From the NCBI GenBank assembly GCA_026225945.1, contig JAMJFZ010001797.1, positions 360,001 to 424,000 on the forward strand: DNA of 64,000 bases, read 5' to 3'. The notes under the pieces were generated by a model, which was not told where the DNA came from, made no database searches, and worked only from the letters and a program-made list of their open reading frames with translations. Origin of the DNA: Cricetomys ansorgei (lineage: Eukaryota > Chordata > Mammalia > Rodentia > Nesomyidae). The first letter of the stretch is position 1; every line of letters begins with the position of its first letter. Positions 55,769 to 64,000 of this stretch are shown piece after piece. Made by a program: the position numbers and the translations under genes.

Positions 55769-55929
55769 AATTTCTTTAATTTTATTTTATGTGCATTGGT
55801 GTGAAGACATCAGATCCTCTGAGACTGGAGTTACAGACAGTTGTGAGCTGCCATGTGGGTGCTGGGAATTGAACCCATGTCCTCTGGCAGAACAGTCAAT
55901 GTTCTTAACCACTGAGCCAACACTCCAGC
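55769..55929 (-). mobile_element. B2 SINE
   Basis: aatttctttaattttatttt tail, ctgagactggagttacagac, gctgggaattgaacccatgt and accactgagccaacactcca. Low divergence. It is shorter than usual in the middle (a deletion before agacatcagatcctctgaga). Confidence 0.92.
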
Positions 55930-56104
55930 ATGACAATAGCAATTTTATCTTTCTTGGGATTTTATTTATGAAGAGAATTTTTGATGAACTGTGTCCTTTT
56001 TACCTCGTATCTATCCATTTGCCTTTGACTTGCCTTGATGGAGTTAGGAAAACACAGCGTATAAAATGCAGCCATATAAACTAGAATATAATCTTTAAAA
56101 ACTG

Positions 56105-56249
56105 TGTGCTGTATGTGTGTGAGTGTGCATGCAGTGCCTTCAGAGGCCAGAAGAGGGCAACAGGTTCCCCTGAAACTGGAGTTACAGGTGGTTGTGAGTC
56201 ACCTGACCTCTATTGTCCTGGCTCTTAAGTACTGAGGCATCTGGCCCCG
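56105..56249 (-). mobile_element. B2 SINE, diverged
   Basis: ttcagaggccagaagagggc, ccctgaaactggagttacag and cttaagtactgaggcatctg. The gctgggaaccaaacctgg block is deleted. Confidence 0.82.
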
Positions 56250-56265
56250 TGAATGTAACTATTGA

Positions 56266-56432
56266 AAATTATATATATATATATATACACACATACGTAC
56301 ATATATATATATACATGTATATAATTTATAATGTAATTTATGTTACGTATTATATTATATATACCTTATATATTATAACTTATGTGATATATAACTTATA
56401 TTATGTGTAATATGTAATAATATATATGTGTG
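56266..56432. repeat. TA-rich simple sequence
   Basis: Runs of atatat with tacata, tataatttat and gtaatat over about 165 bp, between two SINEs. Very low GC. Confidence 0.93.
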
Positions 56433-56434
56433 CC

Positions 56435-56746
56435 TAGAGAGAGAGAGACATGCTGTGCACATGCCTATGTGGGTGTCCACACCTTTGCATGTAAATGAAG
56501 AGGCCAGAAGAGGATGTCTGCTCTCTCACTTCCGCCATTTCCCCTCAGACAAGGTCTCTCTCTGAACCTGGAATAAGTACTGGCAGCCAGCAAACTCCAA
56601 CCATCTTCATATGGTGTCTCTGTGCCCCCAGCACTGAGGTTAGAGGTCAGCACAGCCTCTGTGGCTTCTGCCTGCGTGCTAGGATGTGAACTCAGGCCCT
56701 CATGCTTGCACAGAAGGCTCCCACTCGGTTATCTCTCCAGCCTCAT
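56435..56746 (-). mobile_element. B4-type SINE
   Basis: gaagaggccagaagaggatg, tcagacaaggtctctctctg, aacctggaataagtactggc, gatgtgaactcaggccctca and ttatctctccagcctc follow the reversed B4A order. Confidence 0.78.
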
Positions 56747-56872
56747 CAGCTTCTTTTCTGGCATCACCTCCTTGGTTTTGTATTATTACTGGCATGGGGA
56801 GAAGAGAGAGTTAAAATATGTTTTCGGCTAATATGTATCAAACACAGGCTACCTTAAATATGAAATTGTGGG

Positions 56873-56982
56873 GGCTGGAGAGATGGCTCAGCAGTTAAGC
56901 GTACTGGCTGCTCTTCCAGAGGACCCGGGTTCAATTCCCAGCACCCATATGGTGGCCCACAACCATCTGTAATGGGGTCTGA
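56873..56982 (+). mobile_element. B2 SINE, part 1, split by LTR
   Basis: ggggctggagagatggctca, gctgctcttccagaggaccc, ttcaattcccagcacccata, caaccatctgtaatggggtc. The B2 halts at gtctga and resumes after the LTR. Confidence 0.96.
56977..56982. repeat. 6-bp target-site duplication, left copy
   Basis: gtctga lies just before the LTR and is repeated at 57491-57496. Because the target is B2 consensus, removing one copy restores an uninterrupted B2, confirming the insertion. Confidence 0.95.
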
Positions 56983-57490
56983 TGTAGCAGTACGCTACCG
57001 TCTTTTACCCTCTATTTAGGGAAGGAGAAAGGAAAGATAGAAAGAAATCTTCACCGCTTTTGCAAGTGGCCTTGATATAGAAAGAGAGAAAGGTGGAAAT
57101 CTTCACAGCCTTTTTAGGCTGTCCTGAGCAGGGAGAGAACTAGCTGGCAGTGAGTCAGACTAGCGTCTCAGCTCACAGTCTGTCCCTCCAACCTTTGTTC
57201 TTTTAGGAATTACCACACTAATGACAGCAACCCAACTAAGGCCCACCCCAGTTCTTGGGGCTTCAGACCTTTTATAGCCTAAGACAAAGTTCCCATCTAC
57301 CCATGCATCACACAATCCCGCAAACAAGCTATAGGTGCCGGAACGACTGCCCCTAACTAAATCATAGCCACCTGCATCAAATCCAACTCGTAAACAACTA
57401 CACCACAGCTGGGGTGGGAACACCCAGATGCCATTTTGCATTTTTAAAGAAACCAAAATAACAAAAACTTCTTCCAAGTGTTCCTCTACA
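56983..57490 (-). mobile_element. solo LTR, class II-like, inside B2
   Basis: 508 bp with TG...CA ends (plus view tgtagcagtacgctaccgtc ... agtgttcctctaca). On its own strand a TATA box reading ggctataaaaggtc (plus core 57271-57276) stands mid-element. The 3' end reads ggtagcgtactgctaca, similar to the ends of the LTRs at 30137 and 37816. The exact 6-bp duplication suits an ERVK-type integrase. No canonical AATAAA was found by eye. No internal region remains. Confidence 0.92.
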
Positions 57491-57565
57491 GTCTGATGCC
57501 CTCTTCTGGCATAGAGGTGTACACACAGACAGAACACTCATACATTAAATAAATAAAACATTTTT
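57491..57565 (+). mobile_element. B2 SINE, part 2
   Basis: gtctgatgccctcttctggc, atagaggtgtacacacagac and cattaaataaataaaacatt complete the B2 begun at 56873, including its tail. Confidence 0.96.
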
Positions 57566-58110
57566 AAAAAACAAAACTGTGAAAATGGAAAAAAATCCCT
57601 TCCATAGAGCTGAAAAAAAAAAAAAAGGCACCAATCCGAGCTTCATGCTTCTCAAGGCCGTTTCCAGCTCCAAGCCTGATCACTCCGTGTCCAACCTTGA
57701 GTCAGCCACTTAGCCATCAGTTTCTCAGATGAAGACAAGAGACACAGATGTCCCAAGCATGCCTCTCCGAGGCTCTGTTCCTCCCAGCTCAGCAGGAGCA
57801 CGTTTCCCGGTGTGGGGCTGAGGGTGTGTGGGGTTTAAGCAGTGAAATCGATCGGAGGTAATGCCGACAGTCTTTGTAGAAGTGGCCGGAGGAAGGTAGA
57901 TGCCCGGTGTTACCCCAGCAGTGGCCAGTGAGATGCCAGTGTTCGGGGCCACGTGTTACAACTGCACGGTGCTGGCCTGGCCCTCACAGACCACCTGTGT
58001 GCGGGAACCCTTCACTGGCCATCACATTCCCAAAGAGCATGGTTTAATGTGTTGTCTGCAACCTGGAAGCGAATACACTCACTGGGAAGGGGAAGAGCTG
58101 CTCTCATAAG
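57566..58110. other. single-copy DNA, no feature recognised
   Basis: An A-run at 57612-57625. No gene or repeat recognised. Confidence 0.4.
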
Positions 58111-58289
58111 TAAAATGAGTGTTTGCCTGTTTGTGTGTGCATCGCCTGCATGCAGTTCCTGTGAAGGCCAGAAGAGGGCATCAGATACCCTAGAATTGGA
58201 GTTACAAGTAATTGGGGGCCACTTTGTGGGGCTGGGAACTGAACTCTGGTCCTCTGAAAGAGAAGTCAGTGCTCTTAACCACTGCGCCT
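58111..58289 (-). mobile_element. B2 SINE
   Basis: tgtgaaggccagaagagggc, ctagaattggagttacaagt, gctgggaactgaactctggt and gctcttaaccactgcgcc are reversed B2 landmarks. The outermost head bases are lost. Confidence 0.92.
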
Positions 58290-58978
58290 ACTTGTTATTT
58301 TAATCTGTCTTTCAAAGTCCTGCATCCCATTTCATGGCTGAATTTCTATTCTAGGTGTTCTCTGAGCACTTTCTATGAACTTCCCTGCTGGAAAGCTACA
58401 AAACGTCACAGTGAAAGTAAAAGCCTCTCCTTCCCCCTCTCTTTCCCCCTCTGTTTCCTCTCCTTCTCCCCCTCCCGCCCCCTCTCTTCCTCCTCTCTTC
58501 CCTCCTCTCTGGCTTTCACCGAACCAGTCACTTTGAATTTCATCTCTCAGACATCCTAGTTTAAATACGCCTTTTCTGTGCGGTAAATACCGATGCGTAC
58601 ACCGCCCTCTCCTATCTTAGACTAAACTGCTTCACAAGTCGAAAATATACTGGATCATTTCTTAATTGTGTGAGAAGTTTTCATCTATTTGATTGCCCTA
58701 AATTTCCAATCTGATGCCTACCCATGGAAACAAACAAACAAAACACCTTGCCCTAAGCGCTCACCGGGGCCATCTGACTTGACCAGAGCCACCCAGAAGA
58801 GGTGTCACCTGGAGTCCATGACCCTCAGATGCTCAGCCACTGACTGTCTCTTGGATGACATGGGTGCCCTCTAACCATCGCTGGCAGCTCTGAGTACAGA
58901 GACAGAAGGAAGAGACTTGGTGGAGACTTGTCGTTTGCGTTGAGAGGCAAACTTGGTGGAAATCACAATGAGTGTTAG
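58290..58978. other. single-copy DNA with CT-rich run
   Basis: 58425-58515 is a C/T-rich simple tract. No gene recognised. Confidence 0.45.
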
Positions 58979-58990
58979 ATGTGTGTGTGC

Positions 58991-59056
<66 letters not shown>
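58979..59056. repeat. (GT)n(TA)n(GA)n compound microsatellite
   Basis: Three pure blocks in succession: gtgtgt, then tatata, then gagaga. Likely length-polymorphic. Confidence 0.97.
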
Positions 59057-59482
59057 TCTTCTGAGGACTTCATCCTTTTCAGCTGGCTTTCTCTTCTGAG
59101 TCTATTTACTGCCTGGTCCTATGTCTCCACCCATTTCCCTCCAATCCCATCTCTGTCCTGAAGCCTCTTCTCCATCCCTTCACAGTGTGGATGGACACAC
59201 TGTTAATGGGCTGGCCTAGGAGGATTCTCTGTAGGAGAAGCGTGCAAGAAGACATCCAGCACTTCCCTTCCTGTCGCCGGGTGACGCCAGGCCCCGTGAG
59301 GTGCAGTGTGAGCTCATGGCCTGGCCTCATTCACTGCCACCTGGCTCTGTTCTAGCTCGTTCTCAGTTGGCAGTTTCACTGTTGCAGTTGATGAGGCAAA
59401 ACCAGCAGCAACGACAACAGCAGCCCTGGTGGCTTTCGGCAGGAACCTCTTCCCCCAGGACATCTGTTCATTGCTTTTATCT
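59057..59482. other. single-copy DNA, no feature recognised
   Basis: No element recognised. A cagcagcaacgacaacagca-like stretch near 59405-59425 is a minor CAN repeat. Confidence 0.4.
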
Positions 59483-59790
59483 ACCGCGTATATCCTGAAT
59501 CTGTCCCTCTGTCCATCTCTCTTGCTATCTCTTCAACTCATGCTGGGACCCCTACCGACCCCTCCAGCCTCCTCTCCGTAGCCAGGATGGTCTTTGAACC
59601 GTGGACACCGGATCACATCGCTCCTGTGCCACGGCTGTTAGTAGGTTGCTGTAGCTCTTCTGTAGAAGCCAGGCTCAGCACCTTAGTCTTCAGACCCCTA
59701 GTAGATTTAGACGCCTTGGGCATCCCCTCCCTGGATCCTCTTGACCCACAGCCTCACCAAGCCATCCTTCAGACAAGTGAGGGCTTCCTC
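59483..59790 (+). mobile_element. L2-like LINE fragment
   Basis: ctgtccctctgtccatctct, ctccagcctcctctccgtag, ccaggatggtctttgaaccg, gatcacatcgctcctgtgcc and ggcatcccctccctggatcc follow in order an old LINE2-type 3' segment (gccagagtgatctttctaaa, ctgatcatgtcactcccctg). Highly diverged and non-coding. Confidence 0.45.
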
Positions 59791-60029
59791 CTCGTCCCCC
59801 CCCACCCCCACTGCCCGGAGCAACTCCCACTCCTCCTCCAGGGCTCTGGTGTGGCTTCTGTGAAGTCTCTCTAGTTCCTTCTCCCTGAAGACTAAGTTAG
59901 GGAGTCTACAGTTTTTCTTCTTCAGGTGTCTCACATTCTCTTTTGTAGGTTTCCCCAGCTCATCCATTCATCTGCTCCGAGTTTTACCAGATGAGGAAAG
60001 GACAATCCCTGGTGCTTGAGACTTATCTG

Positions 60030-60185
60030 TGAACAAAATAAACAAATCCCCATGAAGCTGGCGTTCCAACTGGAAAGAACCCAGTGACTGAATTAACACG
60101 GAAATTACCAATGCTCCGTGGCATATGAGAAGATGAATAGAAAAATGTAGGGTACAGGCAGGTAGGGCGGTGATGAGGGAGAGGG
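60030..60185 (+). mobile_element. ancient mammalian repeat, class uncertain
   Basis: gaacaaaataaacaaatccc, catgaagctggcgttccaac and gagaagatgaatagaaaaat resemble the block aaaatccctgccctcatgga ... cttacattctagtgggg seen also at 36.7 kb. Confidence 0.35.
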
Positions 60186-60372
60186 GGTTGGCGGTGATTG
60201 TGGCTAACTGGGAATGATTTTAGTGCCATTACGTTCCACATCTTCCTTCGCAGATGTCTTAAGTCCCTGAGTTCTTCCGTTCTGTGCTCTTCTCTTGTCA
60301 CGGAGGGGGCTTGATTAAATGAGATGCCGAGAGGGGTCACTATAAATAAGTGACTACAAAAATAAGCCAACA

Positions 60373-60491
60373 TAGCTAGGCGTGATGGCGCTGCCTTTGA
60401 TCCCAACGCTGGGGAGGCAGAGGCAGGCAGATCTCTGTGAGTTTGCGGCCAGCCAGGTCTGCATAGTGAGAACTCTGCCTCAAACAACAGC
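60373..60491 (+). mobile_element. B1 SINE, 3'-shortened
   Basis: tagctaggcgtgatggcgct, gatcccaacgctggggaggc, agatctctgtgagtttgcgg and gtctgcatagtgagaactct. A deletion removes part of the right half of B1. Confidence 0.88.
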
Positions 60492-62074
60492 ACACTAATG
60501 AGAAGTTAGCATAAATTTGGAAGCTGTCAGCCTGGGCTCGGACTGCAAAATGGAAGAGGAGAACGGACTTCAGAAAAACCAATGCGCTCACTTTTCGGTG
60601 CTTTGACTGAGATCTAGCATAGCAGTGTTTCCTGCAGAGCGGGCTGGTGCTGTTCCACACACCACAGTGCAGACAGAAACAAGTCTTAATGGCATCGAGC
60701 TTTTGGACTTAGAAAATGGGTCCCGACTGCTGCTCTAGGGAAGCAAGGTGCGAGGAATCCGTGTGATCAGCTCGGACTTCATTTGCATAGTAGTGGGATT
60801 TCCTTCCCGAAAAGCATCTATCAGTACATAGGGAGGAGATTTCCCAGTCCTATCTCAATTTAGAAAAACACGCCTCTCATCTCCCAAGCCTCCGAGCCAC
60901 TTAGCTTTCTGTTTGCATCAGTGATTCCTGCCTGGGACAAGAAAATAAAGGGTCACTTCACAGAAACAGGAAAACACTGCCAGCTCACAGACTGCCTGGT
61001 CTCTTCCTCCAGGCTCACATCTTTCTGTGCTCCTGATCCTTACATGCCAAAGTGCCAGCAAAGCCAATCAGCCCACTCCCCGGCACAGAGGGCCAGAGTC
61101 CTGGCTCTCATTTTCTCCATGCTTTTAAATTTATGATGCCATGCCATTGCTTTTTAAAGATTTTTTTTTTCCTGAGTTACTCACTTGGATGCAAGGTGCC
61201 CTGGGAATTGCCTTCTGAGTGTTCTCTCCTGTGCCAGCAAAATCACCTTCTCCTGTGGAATGCGCAGGTGGGGCTTCCCACCCCCACCCCCACCCCCAAC
61301 CCCACACACACACAGGCTAAAGGCAGGTGTAAGTGTGACCAGCCAAGCTGGGCGCTGAGCGGATGGAGACAGAAGGGTCCGGATGGGGTAAGGGCAAGGA
61401 AGGGAAGCTGATGAGCCTTGACCCTTGTTGACACTAATCTGCAGCTTTCCCATTTCAGACAAAATTAAGTGAGGATTTGCCCCAGTATTCCAGTGAGCTT
61501 CTATTAGCAGGGCCCCCCACCTGTCATACTGCTAGCCTGGAATTAAAATTCCAAACTATCTCCATGCAAAAGTAAAGTGCCTTCTCTTATCAATTATCAG
61601 AATCTGGGGAGGCGCCTGGGATGGGGCCTCACCCATTGGAGACATCTGGTAAACCTTGGAGCAGCTGAACGGACGAACTGAGAAAATCGGTAGCATAAAC
61701 TCCGTGAGAAGGTTTGAAAAGAAAAGCTGTGGACTCTCCAGTTACCTCCGGCTTGTTCATGCTAGCGTTTCATTTGTCTGGAAAACACAATAAAAATCAA
61801 GTAACACTAAGAAAATGACTGGATCCAAAGCATCTCCAAGGACCACACTAAAGATCCCAAGACTTCCTCCGTGTGATTTAAGTGCCCATTACTTCCGCAT
61901 GTTGGGTTGAAGACGACAGCGCTTCTCCGTGGGCTCATGCCGCCGTCGGGGGGCAGACCCGGTGGTGATGCCGAGGTGGCAGGCATCTTTGGAAGGCTAA
62001 TTTAGTACTAAGACCAGATGCTGGGCTGTTCCAGTGCGGGAGAGGCCACGGGGTTCTAGGCCAGCTCTAGTAAA
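60492..62074. other. single-copy DNA with C-rich tract
   Basis: No interspersed repeat recognised. 61278-61314 reads cacccccacccccaccccca with a short (CA)n end, a possible minus-strand G-quadruplex. No exon evident. Confidence 0.4.
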
Positions 62075-62284
62075 ACGATATATGTATTTGTACGTGTGTG
62101 TCTCTGCATGAGTTTGCATGTGTCACTTGTGTAAAGGTGCCTGTGGGGGCCAGCAGCAGCATCAGACCCCCTAGAACTGGAGTCACAGGCATCTGTGAGT
62201 CACCCAGTGTGAGGGCCGGGAATCGAACCCAGGTCCTCTGTAAGACAGTAAGTGCCTTAACCTCTGAGCCATCTCCCCAGCCCC
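62075..62284 (-). mobile_element. B2 SINE
   Basis: ctgtgggggccagcagcagc, ctagaactggagtcacaggc, ccgggaatcgaacccaggtc and cctctgagccatctccccag. Near full length, CpG-bearing head. Confidence 0.94.
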
Positions 62285-62690
62285 TCTGCTGACTGTTGAA
62301 AGTGCTCACTTAAGAGGCAGACAGACACACTGCCTTCATAATTCAGCCATGCTCGCATCATGAATTCACCTGTGGATGGAGCAGAAGACTCCGCAGGTTG
62401 CCAGATTTCACCAAGGCGAGCACTCAGTAAAAGCCTTTCTATCTGAAGGAGGCTGTAAGAGATGGTACGTAGTGAAAGTTCCTGGGTCGTTGGGGTGGGG
62501 TTGGCAGGGGGCACGTTTCCTCAGAAGGGACTGTGGTCTTTGCTCTGCAACCCGTCTTTCTCTTTCTTGTTTTGCACCCAACCGTGAGACAGTCTCCGCC
62601 ACATGCTCCTTCTGTGGTGCACTTTGCTGCCATGGGTCCAAAGTAGTCTGATCATGGACTAAAACTTCCCAGACTAAGAGTTCAGAGTAG
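62285..62690. other. single-copy DNA, no feature recognised
   Basis: Three overlapping short frames on both strands; none shows a domain. Confidence 0.4.
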
Positions 62691-62866
62691 GGTGCTGGAG
62701 AGACAGCTCAGTGGTTAAGCGCACTGGCTGCTCTTCCAGAAGACCTGAGTTCAGTTCCCAGCACCCAGATGGCAGCTCACGACTGTCTGTAACTCTAATT
62801 CTGGGAGATCTAACACCCTCACACCAAAGCACGTAAAATAAAATAAATAAATAATTTTCTTAAAAA
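62691..62866 (+). mobile_element. B2 SINE, internally deleted
   Basis: gggtgctggagagacagctc, gcactggctgctcttccaga, tgagttcagttcccagcacc, gtaactctaattctgggaga and tail aaaataaaataaataaataa. About 40 bp before the tail are missing. Confidence 0.94.
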
Positions 62867-64000
62867 GGGGTTCACAGGAAACCTTCCCTCTTTTTAAAGT
62901 TGATTTGCCCCATGTGTTTGCCACAGTGATGTAAATCTGTCTAGCATAGTCGTATTTAGTGAACATCTGTTGTGTGTCAAGGCCCGTGATACATGTTTAT
63001 TTCTTTTGATTTTAACTGAGCTCATTATAAAGATTGGGAAATTGCTATTCAGAAAGATTCTGAGATTTCTCTGAGACCATCTTAGCAAAGTGTAGTAAAT
63101 CTACGAGAGGAGATGGCACCGGGACGGGCTCCCAAGTCCGTGCAGTCTGGAACACAGTGAGCTGTGTGATCAGGGTGTCTTTTCTGCCAGGCAGCTCCCT
63201 CCACCAGCTCATGCCACGCATGCCAAACCAGCACTGCTAACGCCTACTTGGCTGATGTACCTGTAGTCCGTAGGAGGTCCTGTTGCCAGTCAGGGCCAAA
63301 GTCACCTATCTATTAGCTTACATGTGGCCGAGGTCAGTTCCTTGCTCAGAGTCTGAAGGCTCCAGCTGGGCTGATTTCTCAGCTCCAACATCTGTGGAAG
63401 AACCACACGTGAACCTCAGACTGCTGTCAGAATCTACTGAATCGGGTTGTAGGACTGAGGTCCCAGTGCTTGCCAGGGTTCAGGGAGGGCTCTGAGCAGC
63501 TGGGCTACCCACCCTTACCTCCTCACCTTCAAACTAGCTGAATTCCTCTTTTGCTCTGAAACTCTGATGTTCTCTTCTGTCCTTAAAAGGATCATGTGAC
63601 TATGGCACATTTTTTCCTAAAGTCACCTGTGCCACAGAACACAGCTCAGAAATAAAAACCATCATATTCAGTCTGGGATATTGTAAGGGTGTGTCCAGCA
63701 GGGGGCGCCATGGTAGGGCCCACATGGGCGCATACAATGTGTCATTATTTCAAATAAACATTTCCTTCCCTGGAGCAGGTTGGGTTTCCATTCCTATCAG
63801 CTACCTCACCCCACCAGAAATCTCCTTAGGGAAGCAGGCCCCAGCAGATGATGCATTTCATAAATATTTCAGAGAACAATCTATTCCATTTCTGCTTAAG
63901 CCACAGGCTGCAGGCTGGTCATTTCTGTACACTCTGCCACTGAGATTTCTGTCCAGCTGGGACACAGAGAGGGCTCAGCAATTACCCCTCCCACCTACCT
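62867..64000. other. single-copy DNA with CTCF motif
   Basis: No interspersed repeat or exon recognised. Contains the CTCF-like site at 63695-63708. Confidence 0.4.
63695..63708 (+). promoter_or_regulatory. CTCF motif, consensus-like
   Basis: The plus strand reads ccagcagggggcgc, the same 14 bases as the minus-strand site at 20860. It lies in single-copy sequence with no B2 nearby. Forward orientation would favour loops extending to higher coordinates. The motif is a full match to the CTCF core as I know it; occupancy is unknown. Confidence 0.7.

Noticed and set aside
62376..62651. Overlapping 64-91-codon frames on both strands
   Set aside because: Short, mutually overlapping on opposite strands, and without domain similarity.

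Overview
This 64-kb window looks like non-coding nuclear DNA from a muroid rodent. The evidence is a dense mixture of rodent-restricted SINEs (B1, B2, B3, B4 and ID types), URR1-type hAT elements and short-LTR retroviral remnants, plus older mammalian repeats (MIR, L2-like, L1M-like, a Tigger-like DNA transposon). Five B1 copies share a variant reading gttacaacagag (or a close derivative) where the familiar Mus form reads gctacacagag. This suggests, but does not prove, a non-Mus muroid such as a cricetid.

I find no protein-coding gene, no recognisable exon series, no processed pseudogene, no tRNA/rRNA gene and no CRISPR array. Open frames are short, and the few longer ones lie in stop-free simple repeats (27.6-28.2 kb CA tract, 10.9-11.2 kb CT tract) or in repeat-derived DNA. 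The window is best read as intergenic or deep intronic sequence. Annotation is therefore mainly of repeats, simple sequence and a few candidate regulatory motifs. Family names come from recognising consensus words by eye, not from a library search, and boundaries are usually good to about 5-20 bp.

Layout. 0-6 kb: a B1 fragment, an MST/MLT1-like LTR, three same-orientation copies of a rodent MaLR-like repeat (one splitting a Tigger-like transposon) and MIR fragments. 6-11.2 kb: single-copy DNA, a minus-strand LTR at 8.9-9.6 kb, and a long pyrimidine tract with two nested tandem arrays. 11.2-27.4 kb: mostly single-copy DNA with scattered SINEs, an L1 ORF2 remnant at 22.5 kb and a consensus-like CTCF motif at 20.86 kb. 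27.4-28.25 kb: a B4 SINE leading into about 600 bp of alternating purine-pyrimidine sequence. 28-38.6 kb: two solo LTRs of one family with intact 6-bp target-site duplications, two URR1 elements, and long single-copy segments including octamer-bearing and C-rich stretches. 38.6-50.7 kb: G-rich GC-box array, L1M 3' UTR split by a B1, a third URR1, several SINEs, and a second L1 split by a B3. 50.7-58.3 kb: single-copy DNA, then the densest SINE nest, including a 508-bp solo LTR inserted in a B2 with a perfect 6-bp duplication. 58.3-64 kb: compound microsatellite, L2-like remnant, scattered SINEs and a second CTCF motif at 63.70 kb with the same 14-base core as the 20.86-kb site in opposite orientation.

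There is no gene system here whose parts work together. The observations most worth following up are the divergently oriented CTCF-motif pair, the long Z-DNA-prone tract, the pyrimidine array, and the four solo LTRs, whose insertion points can be read from the sequence.
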